Assembly (NCBI RefSeq): GCF_900103195.1
Contig: NZ_FMWU01000002.1
Location: 186,001 to 250,000, forward strand
Length of the DNA stretch: 64,000 nt
Direction of reading: 5' to 3'
Source of the DNA: Methylobacterium sp. UNC378MF
GTDB lineage: Bacteria; Pseudomonadota; Alphaproteobacteria; Rhizobiales; Beijerinckiaceae
Below the pieces are notes generated by a model that saw nothing but the letters and a program-made list of their open reading frames with translations, ran no database searches and had not been told where the DNA came from. Shown one piece after another: positions 28,549 through 38,345 of this stretch; within the stretch, counting starts at the first letter, position 1; every line of letters begins with the position of its first letter. The translations under genes and the position numbers were made by a program.

Positions 28549-29448
28549 TCACCCCTCGGCCCCGGCCCCGCTCGCGCGGTAGGTCTGCTTCAGGAACGCG
28601 ATGAAGGCCCGGGTTTTGGCCGGCACGAAAGAGCGGCTCGGGTAGACTGCGAAGATGCCCGCCGAGGCCGCCGCCGTGTAGGCGGGCAGCACAATCTCCA
28701 AGAGCCCGTCGCGCAGTTCCGCATGCACGTCCCAGGTGGACCGGAGCGCGATCCCGAGGCCGCCGATCACCGCCTCGCGCACAACCTCGTTGGAATGGGT
28801 GCGCAGGGGACCCGACGCGCTCACCGTGCAGGGCCCCTCCGGTCCGATGAGCCGCCAGGGATTCTGGTTCTCGGTGGCGAGGCAGACATGGCCGCGCAGA
28901 TCGTCGAGGCTCTGCGGCCGCCCCGCCGCGTCGAGGTAGCTCGGCCGCGCGCAGAGGACCCGCCGCACCGGCGCGAGGCGCACCGCCGTCAGCCCGGAAC
29001 TCTCCAGCGCGCCGACCCGGATCGCGAGGTCGTAGCCGCGCTCGACGATCGACTCGAAATCGTCACTCAGCTCCAGGTTGAGTACGAGGTCGGGGTGGAG
29101 GGCGAAGAAGGCCCGCAGATGCGGGACGATGTGCAACCGCCCGAAGGAACTCGGTGCCGTCACACGGAGCGTCCCGCGCGCCCGCGTCGCGTTCTGTGAC
29201 ACGAGGCTCTCGGCCTCCGCAATGGCGTCGACGATCGGGGCGATCCGCTCGAAGAAGGCCGCGCCGATATCGGTCGGGGCGAGACGTCGCGTGGTGCGGT
29301 GCAGCAGGCGCACGGCGAGCCGTTCCTCCAGGCGCTTCAGCCGCTTCGAGACCACGGCCACCGATAGGCCGAGTTCTGACCCGGCCTGGGTGAGGCTGCC
29401 TGTCCGGACCACGCGGGCGAAGATCTCCAAGTCGCTCTGGTCGTGCAT
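28549..29448 (-). CDS. LysR-family transcriptional regulator
   Basis: The 299-residue product has the LysR plan. A winged helix-turn-helix occupies residues 1-60 (FARVVRTGSLTQAGSELGLSVAVVSKRLKRLEERL, in two parts; RLLHRTTRRLAPT follows). A linker and a periplasmic-binding-like effector domain extend to about residue 295. It belongs to the subgroup exemplified by AaeR/DsdC-like regulators, but the ligand is unknown. It is divergent from malate synthase G with a 143-base intergenic region containing a perfect inverted repeat, so control of glcB and of itself is the simplest inference. The ATG at 29448 matches the family start. Confidence 0.93.
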   Translation of the reverse strand: MHDQSDLEIFARVVRTGSLTQAGSELGLSVAVVSKRLKRLEERLAVRLLHRTTRRLAPTDIGAAFFERIAPIVDAIAEAESLVSQNATRARGTLRVTAPSSFGRLHIVPHLRAFFALHPDLVLNLELSDDFESIVERGYDLAIRVGALESSGLTAVRLAPVRRVLCARPSYLDAAGRPQSLDDLRGHVCLATENQNPWRLIGPEGPCTVSASGPLRTHSNEVVREAVIGGLGIALRSTWDVHAELRDGLLEIVLPAYTAAASAGIFAVYPSRSFVPAKTRAFIAFLKQTYRASGAGAEG

Positions 29449-29535
29449 TCTCAACGCAGCGGAAAAAATCAAACTCCTTTTGCCGCCTTTTTCGCAGGTG
29501 CCAAGGGGTCTATCGAGGGAAATCAAAAAAATTTC

Positions 29536-29566
29536 ACGGGCCATTCGACTTTTTCTGATGGCCCGT
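29536..29566. promoter_or_regulatory. inverted repeat between lysR-type gene and glcB
   Basis: Perfect nine-base arms ACGGGCCAT and ATGGCCCGT are separated by 13 bases, in otherwise AT-rich DNA, 26 bases upstream of the glcB ATG. Position and symmetry fit an operator or a leader hairpin in the divergent promoter. Confidence 0.45.
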
Positions 29567-29591
29567 ACCCGTCGCATCCCAGAGGATCGCC

Positions 29592-31739
29592 ATGTCGAAT
29601 CTCGTCGTCGCTGAAGACCTCCGCACCTTCCTGTCCGAGGAGGCGCTGCCCGGTACCGGCCTCTCGGCCGATCGATTCTGGTCGAGCTTCGCGGCGATCG
29701 TCCGCGATCTCGCACCGCGCAACCGGGCGCTGCTCGACCGGCGCAACGACCTGCAGGCCGACATCGATTCCTGGCACCGCGACCATCGGGGCCGGCCACA
29801 CGATCCGGCCGCCTACGCGGCCTATCTCACGCAGATCGGCTACCTGCAGCCGGAGCCCGGTCCTGTCCGGGTGACCACCGAGAACGTGGATGCGGAGATC
29901 GCCGAGATTGCCGGCCCGCAGCTCGTCGTGCCGATCTCGAACGCCCGCTACGCGCTCAACGCCGCCAATGCCCGCTGGGGCAGCCTCTACGATGCCCTCT
30001 ACGGCACCGACGCGATCCCGCAGGACGGAGACCGCGCGCCCGGCACCGGGTTCAACCCGGCCCGGGGCGCCGCGGTGGTGGCTAGGACCAAGGCGTTCCT
30101 CGACGCGACCGCGCCGCTCAGCGTCGGCTCCTGGGCCGATGCCGTGGGCTTCTCGGTGACCGGCGGCCGCCTGGCCGTGGACCTGGGCGCCGGACGCAGC
30201 GCCGGCCTGACCGGCGCGGCGGCGTTCGCCGGGTTCACCGGCACCTCCGAGGAGCCCACCGCCCTGTTGCTGCGCCACAACGGCCTGCATATCGAGATCG
30301 TCATCGACCGCACGAGCCCGATCGGCCGCACCGACCCGGCCGGCATCGCCGACGTGGTGCTGGAGGCTGCCCTCTCGACCATCATGGACATGGAGGACTC
30401 CGTCGCCGCCGTGGATTCGGCCGACAAGGTCGCGGTCTATCGTAGCTGGCTCGGCCTGATGCGCGGCGATCTCACCGCCAGCCTGTCCAAGGGTGGCCGC
30501 ACGATCGAGCGTCGGCTCGCCGAGGATCGGACCTACACGGCCCCAGACGGCGGGCGCCTGACCCTGCCGGGCCGCTCGCTGATGTTGGTCCGGCATGTCG
30601 GTCATCACATGTACACCGACGCCGTGACTCTCGACGGCGCCGAGATCCCCGAGACGATCCTCGACGCGGCGGTGACCGCGCTGATCGCCCTGCACGATCT
30701 GAACGGCACCGGCCCCTTGCGCAACAGCCGGACCGGCTCGGTCTACATGGTCAAGCCGAAGCTGCATGGTCCCGACGAGGTCGCCTTCGCGGTGGAGTTG
30801 TTCGGGCGGGTCGAGGCGCTGGTCGGGCTGGCGCCGCGCACCCTCAAGATCGGCGTGATGGACGAGGAGCGGCGCACGACGCTGAACCTCAAGGCGGCCA
30901 TCGCGGCGGCCGCGGAAAGGCTGTTCTTCATCAATACCGGCTTCCTCGACCGGACCGGCGACGAGATCCACACCTCGCTCGAGGCCGGCCCCGTGGTCCG
31001 CAAGGATGCCATGAAGGCGACTGCCTGGATCCAGGCCTACGAGGACGGCAACGTCGATGCCGGGCTGGCCTGCGGGCTGCCGGGCCACGCCCAGATCGGC
31101 AAAGGCATGTGGGCCGCCCCCGACCGGATGGAAGCGATGCTGGAGGCCAAGGGCGCCCATCCGGAGGCCGGCGCCAACACCGCCTGGGTGCCGTCCCCGA
31201 CCGCCGCGACGCTCCACGCGCTCCACTATCACCAGACCGATGTCCGCGCCCGCCAGGCGGCGCTCGCCGGCCGGACGCCCGCGTCCCGCACCGCCATGCT
31301 GACCCTGCCGTTAGCCGAGGGCGCCTTCGCGGCGGAGGCGGTGCGGGAGGAACTCGACAACAATTGCCAGGGAATTCTGGGCTACGTAGTCCGCTGGATC
31401 GACCAGGGCGTCGGGTGCTCCAAGGTGCCCGACATCCACGAGGTCGGCCTGATGGAGGACCGCGCGACGCTGCGGATCTCCAGCCAGCACATCGCCAACT
31501 GGCTGCGCCACGGGATCGTGGACCGGGAACAGGTCGCCGAGTCCCTGCGGCGGATGGCGGGTGTGGTCGACCGGCAGAACGCGGGCGATCCGGCCTACAG
31601 GCCGATGGCCCCGGGCTTCGACGGGCCGGCCTTCCGGGCCGCGGAGGCCCTGGTCTTCGAGGGCGCGCAGCAGCCGAACGGCTACACCGAGTTCGTCCTG
31701 CACCGATTCCGCCGGGAGGCGAAGCGCCTGGGGGTCTGA
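29592..31739 (+). CDS. glcB: malate synthase G
   Basis: The 715-residue product condenses glyoxylate with acetyl-CoA to malate; in serine-cycle and ethylmalonyl-CoA pathway methylotrophs this is one route for glyoxylate use. Family landmarks are present: [20 protein letters not shown] (near residue 118), the [11 protein letters not shown] loop, [28 protein letters not shown], and the C-terminal [21 protein letters not shown] split segment. The length matches the G isoform (about 720) rather than isoform A. AGAGGA precedes the ATG. Confidence 0.97.
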   Translation: MSNLVVAEDLRTFLSEEALPGTGLSADRFWSSFAAIVRDLAPRNRALLDRRNDLQADIDSWHRDHRGRPHDPAAYAAYLTQIGYLQPEPGPVRVTTENVDAEIAEIAGPQLVVPISNARYALNAANARWGSLYDALYGTDAIPQDGDRAPGTGFNPARGAAVVARTKAFLDATAPLSVGSWADAVGFSVTGGRLAVDLGAGRSAGLTGAAAFAGFTGTSEEPTALLLRHNGLHIEIVIDRTSPIGRTDPAGIADVVLEAALSTIMDMEDSVAAVDSADKVAVYRSWLGLMRGDLTASLSKGGRTIERRLAEDRTYTAPDGGRLTLPGRSLMLVRHVGHHMYTDAVTLDGAEIPETILDAAVTALIALHDLNGTGPLRNSRTGSVYMVKPKLHGPDEVAFAVELFGRVEALVGLAPRTLKIGVMDEERRTTLNLKAAIAAAAERLFFINTGFLDRTGDEIHTSLEAGPVVRKDAMKATAWIQAYEDGNVDAGLACGLPGHAQIGKGMWAAPDRMEAMLEAKGAHPEAGANTAWVPSPTAATLHALHYHQTDVRARQAALAGRTPASRTAMLTLPLAEGAFAAEAVREELDNNCQGILGYVVRWIDQGVGCSKVPDIHEVGLMEDRATLRISSQHIANWLRHGIVDREQVAESLRRMAGVVDRQNAGDPAYRPMAPGFDGPAFRAAEALVFEGAQQPNGYTEFVLHRFRREAKRLGV

Positions 31740-31758
31740 GGCCGGACCCGATCCGGTT

Positions 31759-31783
31759 CCCGGAGCGCGCGATGCGCTCCGGG
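31759..31783 (+). terminator. stem-loop after glcB
   Basis: Perfect ten-base arms CCCGGAGCGC and GCGCTCCGGG flank a five-base loop, 20 bases after the glcB stop and before the convergent flhB end. No T-run follows, so it may serve both genes as a Rho-assisted or processing structure. Confidence 0.5.
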
Positions 31784-31880
31784 ATATGCCCTGACGGTGT
31801 CGGCGCCCGGTCAGCCTATACCGGCAGGTCGGACCGAGCCACCGCGTCAGCGACATCGTCCTCCTCGAAGCCGGATCCCC

Positions 31881-32942
31881 TCAGCGCCGCTTGCGCGTCA
31901 TCACGTAGACCAGCAGATTGGCCACCGCCCGGTAGAACTCCGCCGGGATCGCCTGGTCGACCTGGACATGGTCGTACATCGCCCGGGTCAGGGCCTTGTC
32001 GACGACGACCTCGATCCCGCTCTTCTCGGCGATCTCGCGGATACGCAGGGCGATGAGGTCCGCGCCCTTGGCCAGCACAACCGGGGCGTCGTTCTCGCTC
32101 TGGTCGTAGCGGAGCGCGATCGCGTAGTGCGTCGGGTTCGCCAGGACCATCGTGGCGCGGGGCACCGCGGCCATCATCTGCTTGCGCAGCCGGTCCTGCG
32201 CCAGTGAGCGCAACCTGGCCTTCACCACCGGATCGCCCTCGGTCTGCTTGAACTCGTCCTTCAGCTCCTGTCGCGACATCCGCAGATCGCGCTGCCAGCG
32301 CAGGCGTGACCAGACCAGGTCGCCCGCCACCAGCGCGATGGTCGCGACGCTGACGGCCGAGATCAGGCGAACCGACAGGGTCAGCAGGAACTCGGGCAGG
32401 CCGATCGGGTCCACAAACATGACGTTCACGATCTCGTGCCGGTCGGCGCGCAGGACCATGAAGGACATGCCGCCGACCGCCAGGAACTTGAAGATACTTT
32501 TCCCGAACTCGACGAAACCCTGCTGGCTGAAAATCCGCTTCCACCCGCTGGCGGGCGAGATGCGGGACCATTGTGGCTGGATGCGATCAAACACGATGCG
32601 GGGCGCGTTCTGAAAGATCGAGGCGGCGATCCCGGCGACGAGCAGGATCACCAGCACCGGCAGCAGAAACCGGCCCATTTCCAGGGCCAGGGCGTGGACG
32701 AGGCGCGTGGCGTCCGGGCTTGTCTCGACGCTGAAGTTCCGCGGCTGCTCGAGGAGCAGGGTGAGCCGCTGCACGAACGGAGCACCCTGATCCCGCACCA
32801 CGAAGACGAGGAAGATCAGCAGGCCCATGATCGAGGCGAAGACCGGCGCCTCGCGTGAGAACGGGGTGTTGCCCTGCGCGAGCGCATCGCTGATCTTCTT
32901 CTCGCTCGCCGCCTCGGTTTTGCTCTCCTTGTCGTCCGACAT
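31881..32942 (-). CDS. flhB: flagellar export switch protein FlhB
   Basis: The 353-residue product is a membrane component of the flagellar type III export gate. Four membrane helices occupy the N-terminal 220 residues. The cytoplasmic domain carries the self-cleavage site NPTH at residues 269-272, which switches export from rod/hook to filament substrates. A short charged start (MSDDKESKTEAASEKKISDA) is typical. It is the last gene of the minus-strand motA-fliM-orf-fliN-fliG-flhB group, 116 bases after fliG. Confidence 0.96.
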   Translation of the reverse strand: MSDDKESKTEAASEKKISDALAQGNTPFSREAPVFASIMGLLIFLVFVVRDQGAPFVQRLTLLLEQPRNFSVETSPDATRLVHALALEMGRFLLPVLVILLVAGIAASIFQNAPRIVFDRIQPQWSRISPASGWKRIFSQQGFVEFGKSIFKFLAVGGMSFMVLRADRHEIVNVMFVDPIGLPEFLLTLSVRLISAVSVATIALVAGDLVWSRLRWQRDLRMSRQELKDEFKQTEGDPVVKARLRSLAQDRLRKQMMAAVPRATMVLANPTHYAIALRYDQSENDAPVVLAKGADLIALRIREIAEKSGIEVVVDKALTRAMYDHVQVDQAIPAEFYRAVANLLVYVMTRKRR

Positions 32943-33058
32943 CGCGCCGCGTCGTTCTCGGGTGTTCTCCGCCGAGCGGCGAACCGACGCGGCGACGGGG
33001 TGCGTGTTGCCACACGGGCGAAGGATCGGGCCGGACCGCCGCGCGACCGGTTCCGGCT

Positions 33059-34087
33059 CTAGCGAATGTAGGTCTCGTCCATATCGGCCGGGCTGAGTTC
33101 AATCTCGCCGCGGGCCGCCATCTCAAGGGCCTGATCGGTGATGAAGCGGCGCGCCTCGAGCACGTCCCGCTGCGTGGCCGGCTCGCCGCCCTCGAGCTCG
33201 TGCTCCACGAGGCGCCGGACGCGGGCGGTCAGGGCCGTGAGCACGACGTTGCGCAGCGGTGCGCTCGTACCCTTCAGCGCGAGAAGGACCTTCTCGTGTG
33301 GGATCTGATCGAACAGAGTCGTGCGCGCGCGGGGCGTAAGATGGATGATGTCGTCGAAAGTAAAAAGCAGGCTTTTCAGGATTTCCGCCGATTTCGGGCG
33401 CGACTGCGTGAGGTTGTCCAGCACCTCCTCCATGCTCTGGCGCTCCATCTTGTTGATGATATCGGCCATCCGCGAATGGGTGTCCGCCGCGGCGTTGCGC
33501 GCGAGGTTGATCATGAAGTCTTCGTGAATCGTCTGCTCGACCATCTTCATCGTGGTCTCGACGATCGGCTTGAATGTGAGCATCCGCCGCATCACGCCGT
33601 TGCGCAGCGGGGCTGGCAGCTGCGCCATCACCTTGGCGGCGCAGGCCGGCTTCACCTTGGACAGGATCAGCGCCACCGTCTGGGGGTGCTCCTTCAGCAG
33701 GTAGGTAGCCAGGGCGGTTTCGGATCCGTTCGAGATCCGGTCCCAGATCGAGCGCTCCCCCGCGCCGAGGACGTCGGCCATGAGTTCGGAGATCTGCTCG
33801 GGTGGCAGGACCCCCTCCAGAAGCTTCTCCATCTCCCGCGCCGTCCCGACCAGGTTGGCACCGTCGGCGAAGAGGGTGGCCACCTGCTCGATGAGCGCTT
33901 CCAGCTGGCCCCGCGGAACCGGCCCCAGTTGCGCGACGGCGCGTGTGATCTGCTTCAGCTCGGCGCCGTCGAAATACTTGATCAGCCGGCTCGCCGTAGC
34001 CTTGTTCATCGCGATCAGGACGGCCGCGACCTCCTCGGACGGGGACAGCACTCTTCGACCGGCCTTGGTCAGGGCACCTGCGGCCAT
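33059..34087 (-). CDS. fliG: flagellar motor switch protein FliG
   Basis: The 342-residue product is the rotor protein that contacts the stator and the MS ring. The N-terminal domain, the middle domain with an EHPQTVALILSKV segment, and the C-terminal charged torque helix near the end (ALTARVRRLVEHELEGGEPATQRDV) are all present. It lies 14 bases downstream of fliN. It is typical in length, with a slightly short C-terminus. Confidence 0.95.
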   Translation of the reverse strand: MAAGALTKAGRRVLSPSEEVAAVLIAMNKATASRLIKYFDGAELKQITRAVAQLGPVPRGQLEALIEQVATLFADGANLVGTAREMEKLLEGVLPPEQISELMADVLGAGERSIWDRISNGSETALATYLLKEHPQTVALILSKVKPACAAKVMAQLPAPLRNGVMRRMLTFKPIVETTMKMVEQTIHEDFMINLARNAAADTHSRMADIINKMERQSMEEVLDNLTQSRPKSAEILKSLLFTFDDIIHLTPRARTTLFDQIPHEKVLLALKGTSAPLRNVVLTALTARVRRLVEHELEGGEPATQRDVLEARRFITDQALEMAARGEIELSPADMDETYIR

Positions 34088-34101
34088 GGCGATGCTCCCT
34101 G

Positions 34102-34494
34102 TCAGCCGTTGGCATCCGCCGCGGCGGGACCGACTATCTCGGTGAGGGACACGCCGAAGCGCGAATTGTCGTCCTCCACCACGACAACCTCCCCGCGGGC
34201 GATGACGCGGCCGTTCACGACGACGTCGACGGGCTCACCGACGCGGTGATCGAGGGGGACGATCGCGCCCCGGCCGAGCTTCATCAGACTCGACACCGGC
34301 ATCGTGGCCGAGCCCAGGACAACCTGCATCAGGACCGGGATCCGGAGGATCGAGTCGAGGTTCCGGCCGCTGCCCAGCGGCTCGCCCGGCGACCGGGGGC
34401 TCTCGGCCTGGGCCTCGATCCGCGCGAACAGGCTCTCGCTGTGGCCGGTCCCGGCTCCGGAATCGACGGTCGGCTGGTCAGAAGGGGGGGACAT
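34102..34494 (-). CDS. fliN: flagellar motor switch protein FliN
   Basis: The 130-residue product has a variable Pro/Ser-rich N-terminus and a C-terminal SpoA-type domain (about residues 50-120) with LRIPVLMQVVLGSATMPVSS, VGEPVDVVVNGRVIARGEVVVVEDDNS and FGVSLTEIV. It forms the base of the C-ring with FliM. GAGGAG six bases before ATG at 34494 supports this start over an in-frame TTG one codon earlier. Confidence 0.94.
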   Translation of the reverse strand: MSPPSDQPTVDSGAGTGHSESLFARIEAQAESPRSPGEPLGSGRNLDSILRIPVLMQVVLGSATMPVSSLMKLGRGAIVPLDHRVGEPVDVVVNGRVIARGEVVVVEDDNSRFGVSLTEIVGPAAADANG

Positions 34495-34609
34495 CAAGCG
34501 CTCCTCGGGAAAGGGAAGGCCCAGGCCGCCGGGCAGCCGGCCGCAGGGATGGCCGCTGAGGCGGCCGCTGGGGCGATCGGCGTCGCACCGGGCAGGCCGG
34601 CGGCCGGCA

Positions 34610-34948
34610 TCAGGCGCCGGTCAGGCGGCCGCCCAGCACCGGATCGGAGCCGGCGGCGGGTTGCTCGGCGGCCGTCAGCCTGAGTCGCTCCGCCTTGAGC
34701 TCGGCCAGGGCTGCCTGGGCGAACTCGATCTCGCGGCTGAGTTCTTCCAGGACGATTCGGCCGTCCTGCGCGAAGGACTGCACGGCATTGCTCGCGCCGA
34801 CCAGCGCAGAGGCGCTCCAGTCCACCATGTCGCGATACTGCGCGTGATAGCGGTCGAGCCGTTTCAGCCGCATGTACATCGGGACGAGGCAGGCCGTCGT
34901 CGCGATCAGGGCCGCGAACAGCAGGGCCTCAGCGAGCGAGAACATCAT
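34610..34948 (-). CDS. membrane-anchored coiled-coil protein between fliM and fliN
   Basis: The 112-residue product has one N-terminal membrane segment (ALLFAALIATTACLVPMYMRL) and a helical cytoplasmic part with LKAERLRLTAAEQ. Position and layout match the DUF6468-type proteins found in alphaproteobacterial fliM/fliN operons; the Caulobacter flagellar-positioning protein PflI is, from memory, grouped with them. The start overlaps fliM by 20 bases, with AGGAG seven bases upstream. A role in motor placement or assembly is inferred from context. About 115 bases separate it from fliN. Confidence 0.75.
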   Translation of the reverse strand: MMFSLAEALLFAALIATTACLVPMYMRLKRLDRYHAQYRDMVDWSASALVGASNAVQSFAQDGRIVLEELSREIEFAQAALAELKAERLRLTAAEQPAAGSDPVLGGRLTGA

Positions 34949-35858
34949 CGATAAACTCCTGGTCCTGATCGATGAAGCGGTCCACGCGCAGGACGATGGC
35001 ACCGTCCTCCTGACCGACGTCGCACCAGAACAACTCGCGGTCGTTTCCGACAAGTTTGATGCGGCTGCGCGGGGTCGCCCGGAGTTCCAGCACCTGCCCG
35101 ACCGCCAGATCGGCGATCTCGCCGAGCGTGAGGTGTTTCTCCTCCAGGATCGCCTTCAGCGTCACCGGAGTCTTCTGAACCTCGCCGGCGATCTGCTTGG
35201 TCCACCGGGAATCCCGGGCCGAACTCTCGCCGACCAAGATCCGCGCCAGGCTCTGGCGCATCGGGTTGAGCACGGATTGCGGGATGACAATGAACATCTC
35301 GCCGCCGCGATTGAGCGCCTGCAGAAGAAATTTCGCCGCCACCGCTTGGTTGTTCTGGCGACCGATCACCGCGAAATCCATCCGCAGCTCCGTCCGCTCG
35401 AGCTTGAACGGGGTGTCCGCCACGAGCGCGAAGGCGGCTTGCAACGCCTTGCCGGTCTGCTCAAACAGGCGCTGGGCCATCCGCATCTCGATGTTCGAGA
35501 AGGAACGTTCCTCGTCGAGGGGTGGCTCGGATCCGTCGGCGCCAAGCATCACCTCCACCATGGTGAAGATGAAGTCCCGGTCGAAGCCGACCAGGATATG
35601 GCTGTCCCATTCCGGCGCCTGGAAGATGCCGGCGATCGCGTTCGACTCGTACGGTTCGAGGATGTCGCCGAAGCGCTGGCTCTCGACGTTGCTCAGGGAG
35701 AAGTAGACCGGGGAAGCCGCGAAGTGCCGGAGCTGATCGGCGCAGAAGGTCGCGACCCGGTCGAGGATCACGTGCAGCATCGGGAGACGATCGAGCGAGA
35801 GGCCCGCCGCGTCCAGCAGCCGGTCCCGGATATCGTTGACGACCTGTTGCCGATCCAT
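34929..35858 (-). CDS. fliM: flagellar motor switch protein FliM
   Basis: The 309-residue product contains the central CheC-like fold (about residues 40-220) and a C-terminal SpoA domain (about 230-300) that packs with FliN. Phosphate-linked switching occurs through an N-terminal CheY-binding peptide in model species; here the N-terminus is MDRQQVVNDIRDRLLDAAGL, without the LSQxEIDALL motif, as is common in rhizobia. It is close behind motA (two bases apart). Confidence 0.9.
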   Translation of the reverse strand: MDRQQVVNDIRDRLLDAAGLSLDRLPMLHVILDRVATFCADQLRHFAASPVYFSLSNVESQRFGDILEPYESNAIAGIFQAPEWDSHILVGFDRDFIFTMVEVMLGADGSEPPLDEERSFSNIEMRMAQRLFEQTGKALQAAFALVADTPFKLERTELRMDFAVIGRQNNQAVAAKFLLQALNRGGEMFIVIPQSVLNPMRQSLARILVGESSARDSRWTKQIAGEVQKTPVTLKAILEEKHLTLGEIADLAVGQVLELRATPRSRIKLVGNDRELFWCDVGQEDGAIVLRVDRFIDQDQEFIDDVLAR

Positions 35859-35860
35859 GA

Positions 35861-36748
35861 TCAGGCGGCCTCGCGCAGGGTGCTGTCGCCGCGGGGCGCG
35901 TTCACGGTCGTCGCGTCCTCGACTTCGTCGATCGTCGGCCGGTACGCCGCCGTGATCGCCTTGCGGCCGTGCTCAATGGCGATCTGCGGCAGCGCGCCGT
36001 TCATGTAGGCCAGGAGGGTCTGCTTCACGATGACGAAGACCCGGGCCTGCGCGTCGCGGGTTGCCCTGACCTTGTTGGCCAGGGGCGCGACCACCGTGTA
36101 GGAGGCGAAGATGCCCGTGAATGTGCCCACCAGGGCCGAGCCGATCAGGCTGCCCAGGAGGGCCGGCGACTGGTCGAGGGCGCCCATCGCCTTCACGATG
36201 CCGAGGATCGCCGCCACGATGCCGAGGGCGGGCAGCCCGTCGGCCATGTTCATCAGCGCGCTGTAGACCTTGAGCTTGTCGCCGCGATGGGTGGCGATCT
36301 CTTCCTCCATCAGCGCTTCGATCTCGTAGGACCGCGCGTTGCCGATCAGGATGAGACGCACGTAGTCGCAGATGAACAGAGTCAGCTCCGCGTTGCGCGC
36401 CACCCGCGGGTAGGCCCTGAAGATCTCGGACTGACCCGGATTGTCGAGGTGGCCCTCCACCTCGTTGCGCGGCTTGGAGCGCAGCTCCCGCGTCAGCGCG
36501 AACAAGAGGCCAAGCAGGGCGAGGTAATCGTCCCGCTGAGGCACTCGGGCGAGGGCGGCGTCCACGATCGCGCGGCCCGTGTCCAGAACCACCTTGGTCG
36601 AGTTGGCCACCACGTAGGCGCCGACGGCGGCGCCGCCGACGATGATGAATTCGAAGGGCTGCCAGATCACCGTGAGATGGCCGCCCATGGCCGAAAAGCC
36701 GCCCCCTATGCAGGCGACCGCAATCAACAAGCCGATGACAACACCCAC
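35861..36748 (-). CDS. motA: flagellar motor stator protein MotA
   Basis: The 295-residue product is the proton-channel stator subunit, with four membrane helices and a large cytoplasmic loop that touches FliG. MGGHLTVIWQPFEFIIVGGAA and MADGLPALGIVAAILGIVKAMG are family signatures. The true start is the GTG at 36748 (VGVVIGLL), preceded by AAGGA at eight-base spacing; this gives the usual MotA N-terminus. The partner MotB is not in the window. It is the first gene of its operon, divergent from the DUF1217 gene. Confidence 0.93.
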   Translation of the reverse strand: MGVVIGLLIAVACIGGGFSAMGGHLTVIWQPFEFIIVGGAAVGAYVVANSTKVVLDTGRAIVDAALARVPQRDDYLALLGLLFALTRELRSKPRNEVEGHLDNPGQSEIFRAYPRVARNAELTLFICDYVRLILIGNARSYEIEALMEEEIATHRGDKLKVYSALMNMADGLPALGIVAAILGIVKAMGALDQSPALLGSLIGSALVGTFTGIFASYTVVAPLANKVRATRDAQARVFVIVKQTLLAYMNGALPQIAIEHGRKAITAAYRPTIDEVEDATTVNAPRGDSTLREAA

Positions 36749-36922
36749 GCGCGGCGTCCTTAACCCAAGCGATCTGCTCGACCGGCCTAGAGCGCCATGC
36801 TTGCGCCGAGCTTGAGACCTCTGAGAGAAAGACCAGACCCCGATCGCTGCTCGAGTCGACAAGATCCAGGCAAGTTTGACGCCGTATAGGTCGGATAAAT
36901 TGGCCGATGAGGGATGCGCCCC

Positions 36923-38344
36923 ATGATCTCGACCTTAGCGGATTACCGCTCGATCACCGCGAATATGGCCAAATCCCTCGGTCGCCAGGCCTCAAGCACC
37001 GATTCAAAGAAGGAAATAGAATATTTCGAGACTCACATCGGGCAGATCAACACGGTCGACGACTTCCTGAAGGACAACCGCCTGTACACATTCGCCATGA
37101 AGGCCTACGGCCTCGACGACATGATCTACGCGAAGGGCTTCATGAAGAAGATCCTGCTCGGCGAGCCCGACGCCTCGGGCCATGTTCTCGTCGACCGCGT
37201 GCAGGATTCCCGGTACCGGGACTTCGCCGCCGCCTTCAACTTCAAGGCGTTCGGCGATGATCCGAGCAAGCCGAAGCATTCGGACAATGCCGAGGTTCAG
37301 GACCTCCTCGACGCGCTGGCCTCCATCAAGAAGACGTCCCAGGAGCAGAAGGCCGATTACGACGATGAGACGGATCGAGGCATTCTGTATCTTCGCGATA
37401 TATCCCAGTACATCACATCGACGGTCGACATCGAGAAGGATTCCAAGCTCTCGTCCATCGTCCGGCAGGCGGTCGGCCTTCCGCAGGCCTCGCCGGACGA
37501 CGACGTCGACGTGCGTGCCATGCAGCTCGACGGCAAGGTGGATGCCGGGGCGTTCCAAGATCCGGAACGCCTGCGCCAGCTGATCGACCAGTACTTCGCA
37601 GCACGGCAGGAGGGGCGGAAGGCCATCGTCGACCCCTATTTCCGCCCCGCCGGAACCTATGCCGATTCCGACACCGAGATCGCGAAGCTGACGCAATATT
37701 TCAGGGCCAAGATCAAGAGTGTCACCTCCGCGAAGGACGTCGTCGCCGATCCGATCCTGAACGACGTCGTCCGGAGCACCCTGGGTCTTTCCGCGAGCGC
37801 GCAGCTCACGAACTGGGACGCACAGGCCAAGCAGATCGCGGACAAGCTCGACGTTACGACCCTGCGGAATCCGAAGACCCTCGATCAGTTCGTCGCCCGG
37901 TTCGAGGCGCGGCACGCCGCCGCCCGCACGGCGACGGTCGACGCGTATCTCCGGCAGAGGCTGGAGACGGAGGCCGGCACCGAGAACCCGGGTGTCAGGC
38001 TCGCCCTCTACTTCCGCCGCATGGCTCCGGGGGTGCGGTCCGCCTACGGGATCCTGGCTGACCCGGCCCTGACGCAGGTCGTCCGTACCGCACTCGGATT
38101 GCCGACCGAAGCCGCCAAGATCAGTGTCGAGGGCCAGGCCAAGCTGATCCAACGCAAGCTCGACATTGCGAGCCTCAGGGACCCCGACAAGCTCGACCAG
38201 TTCATCAAGCGCTTCTCGATCCTGTGGGATTCCCAGAACGGCGCCGCCTCGTCACCGGCGCTGTCGCTGCTCAGCGGCGGCGCCTCCAGCCTGGATCCGG
38301 ACCTCCTGCTCAAGCTCCAGACGATCCGGCAGGGAGGCCACTGA
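36923..38344 (+). CDS. DUF1217 flagellar-cluster protein built of four repeats
   Basis: The 473-residue product belongs to the DUF1217 family found in rhizobial flagellar clusters. It contains four related units: about residues 50-110, 160-225, 256-330 and 360-432. The last two are clearest, with a Y-F-R start, DPxLxxVVRxxLGL and LRxPxxLDQFxxRF endings. No signal or membrane segment is seen. The ATG at 36923 has GAGGGA eight bases upstream. It ends one base before flgF starts. A role as export substrate, chaperone or rod/hook length element is conceivable; the function is not known. Confidence 0.8.
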   Translation: MISTLADYRSITANMAKSLGRQASSTDSKKEIEYFETHIGQINTVDDFLKDNRLYTFAMKAYGLDDMIYAKGFMKKILLGEPDASGHVLVDRVQDSRYRDFAAAFNFKAFGDDPSKPKHSDNAEVQDLLDALASIKKTSQEQKADYDDETDRGILYLRDISQYITSTVDIEKDSKLSSIVRQAVGLPQASPDDDVDVRAMQLDGKVDAGAFQDPERLRQLIDQYFAARQEGRKAIVDPYFRPAGTYADSDTEIAKLTQYFRAKIKSVTSAKDVVADPILNDVVRSTLGLSASAQLTNWDAQAKQIADKLDVTTLRNPKTLDQFVARFEARHAAARTATVDAYLRQRLETEAGTENPGVRLALYFRRMAPGVRSAYGILADPALTQVVRTALGLPTEAAKISVEGQAKLIQRKLDIASLRDPDKLDQFIKRFSILWDSQNGAASSPALSLLSGGASSLDPDLLLKLQTIRQGGH

Positions 38345-38345
38345 C

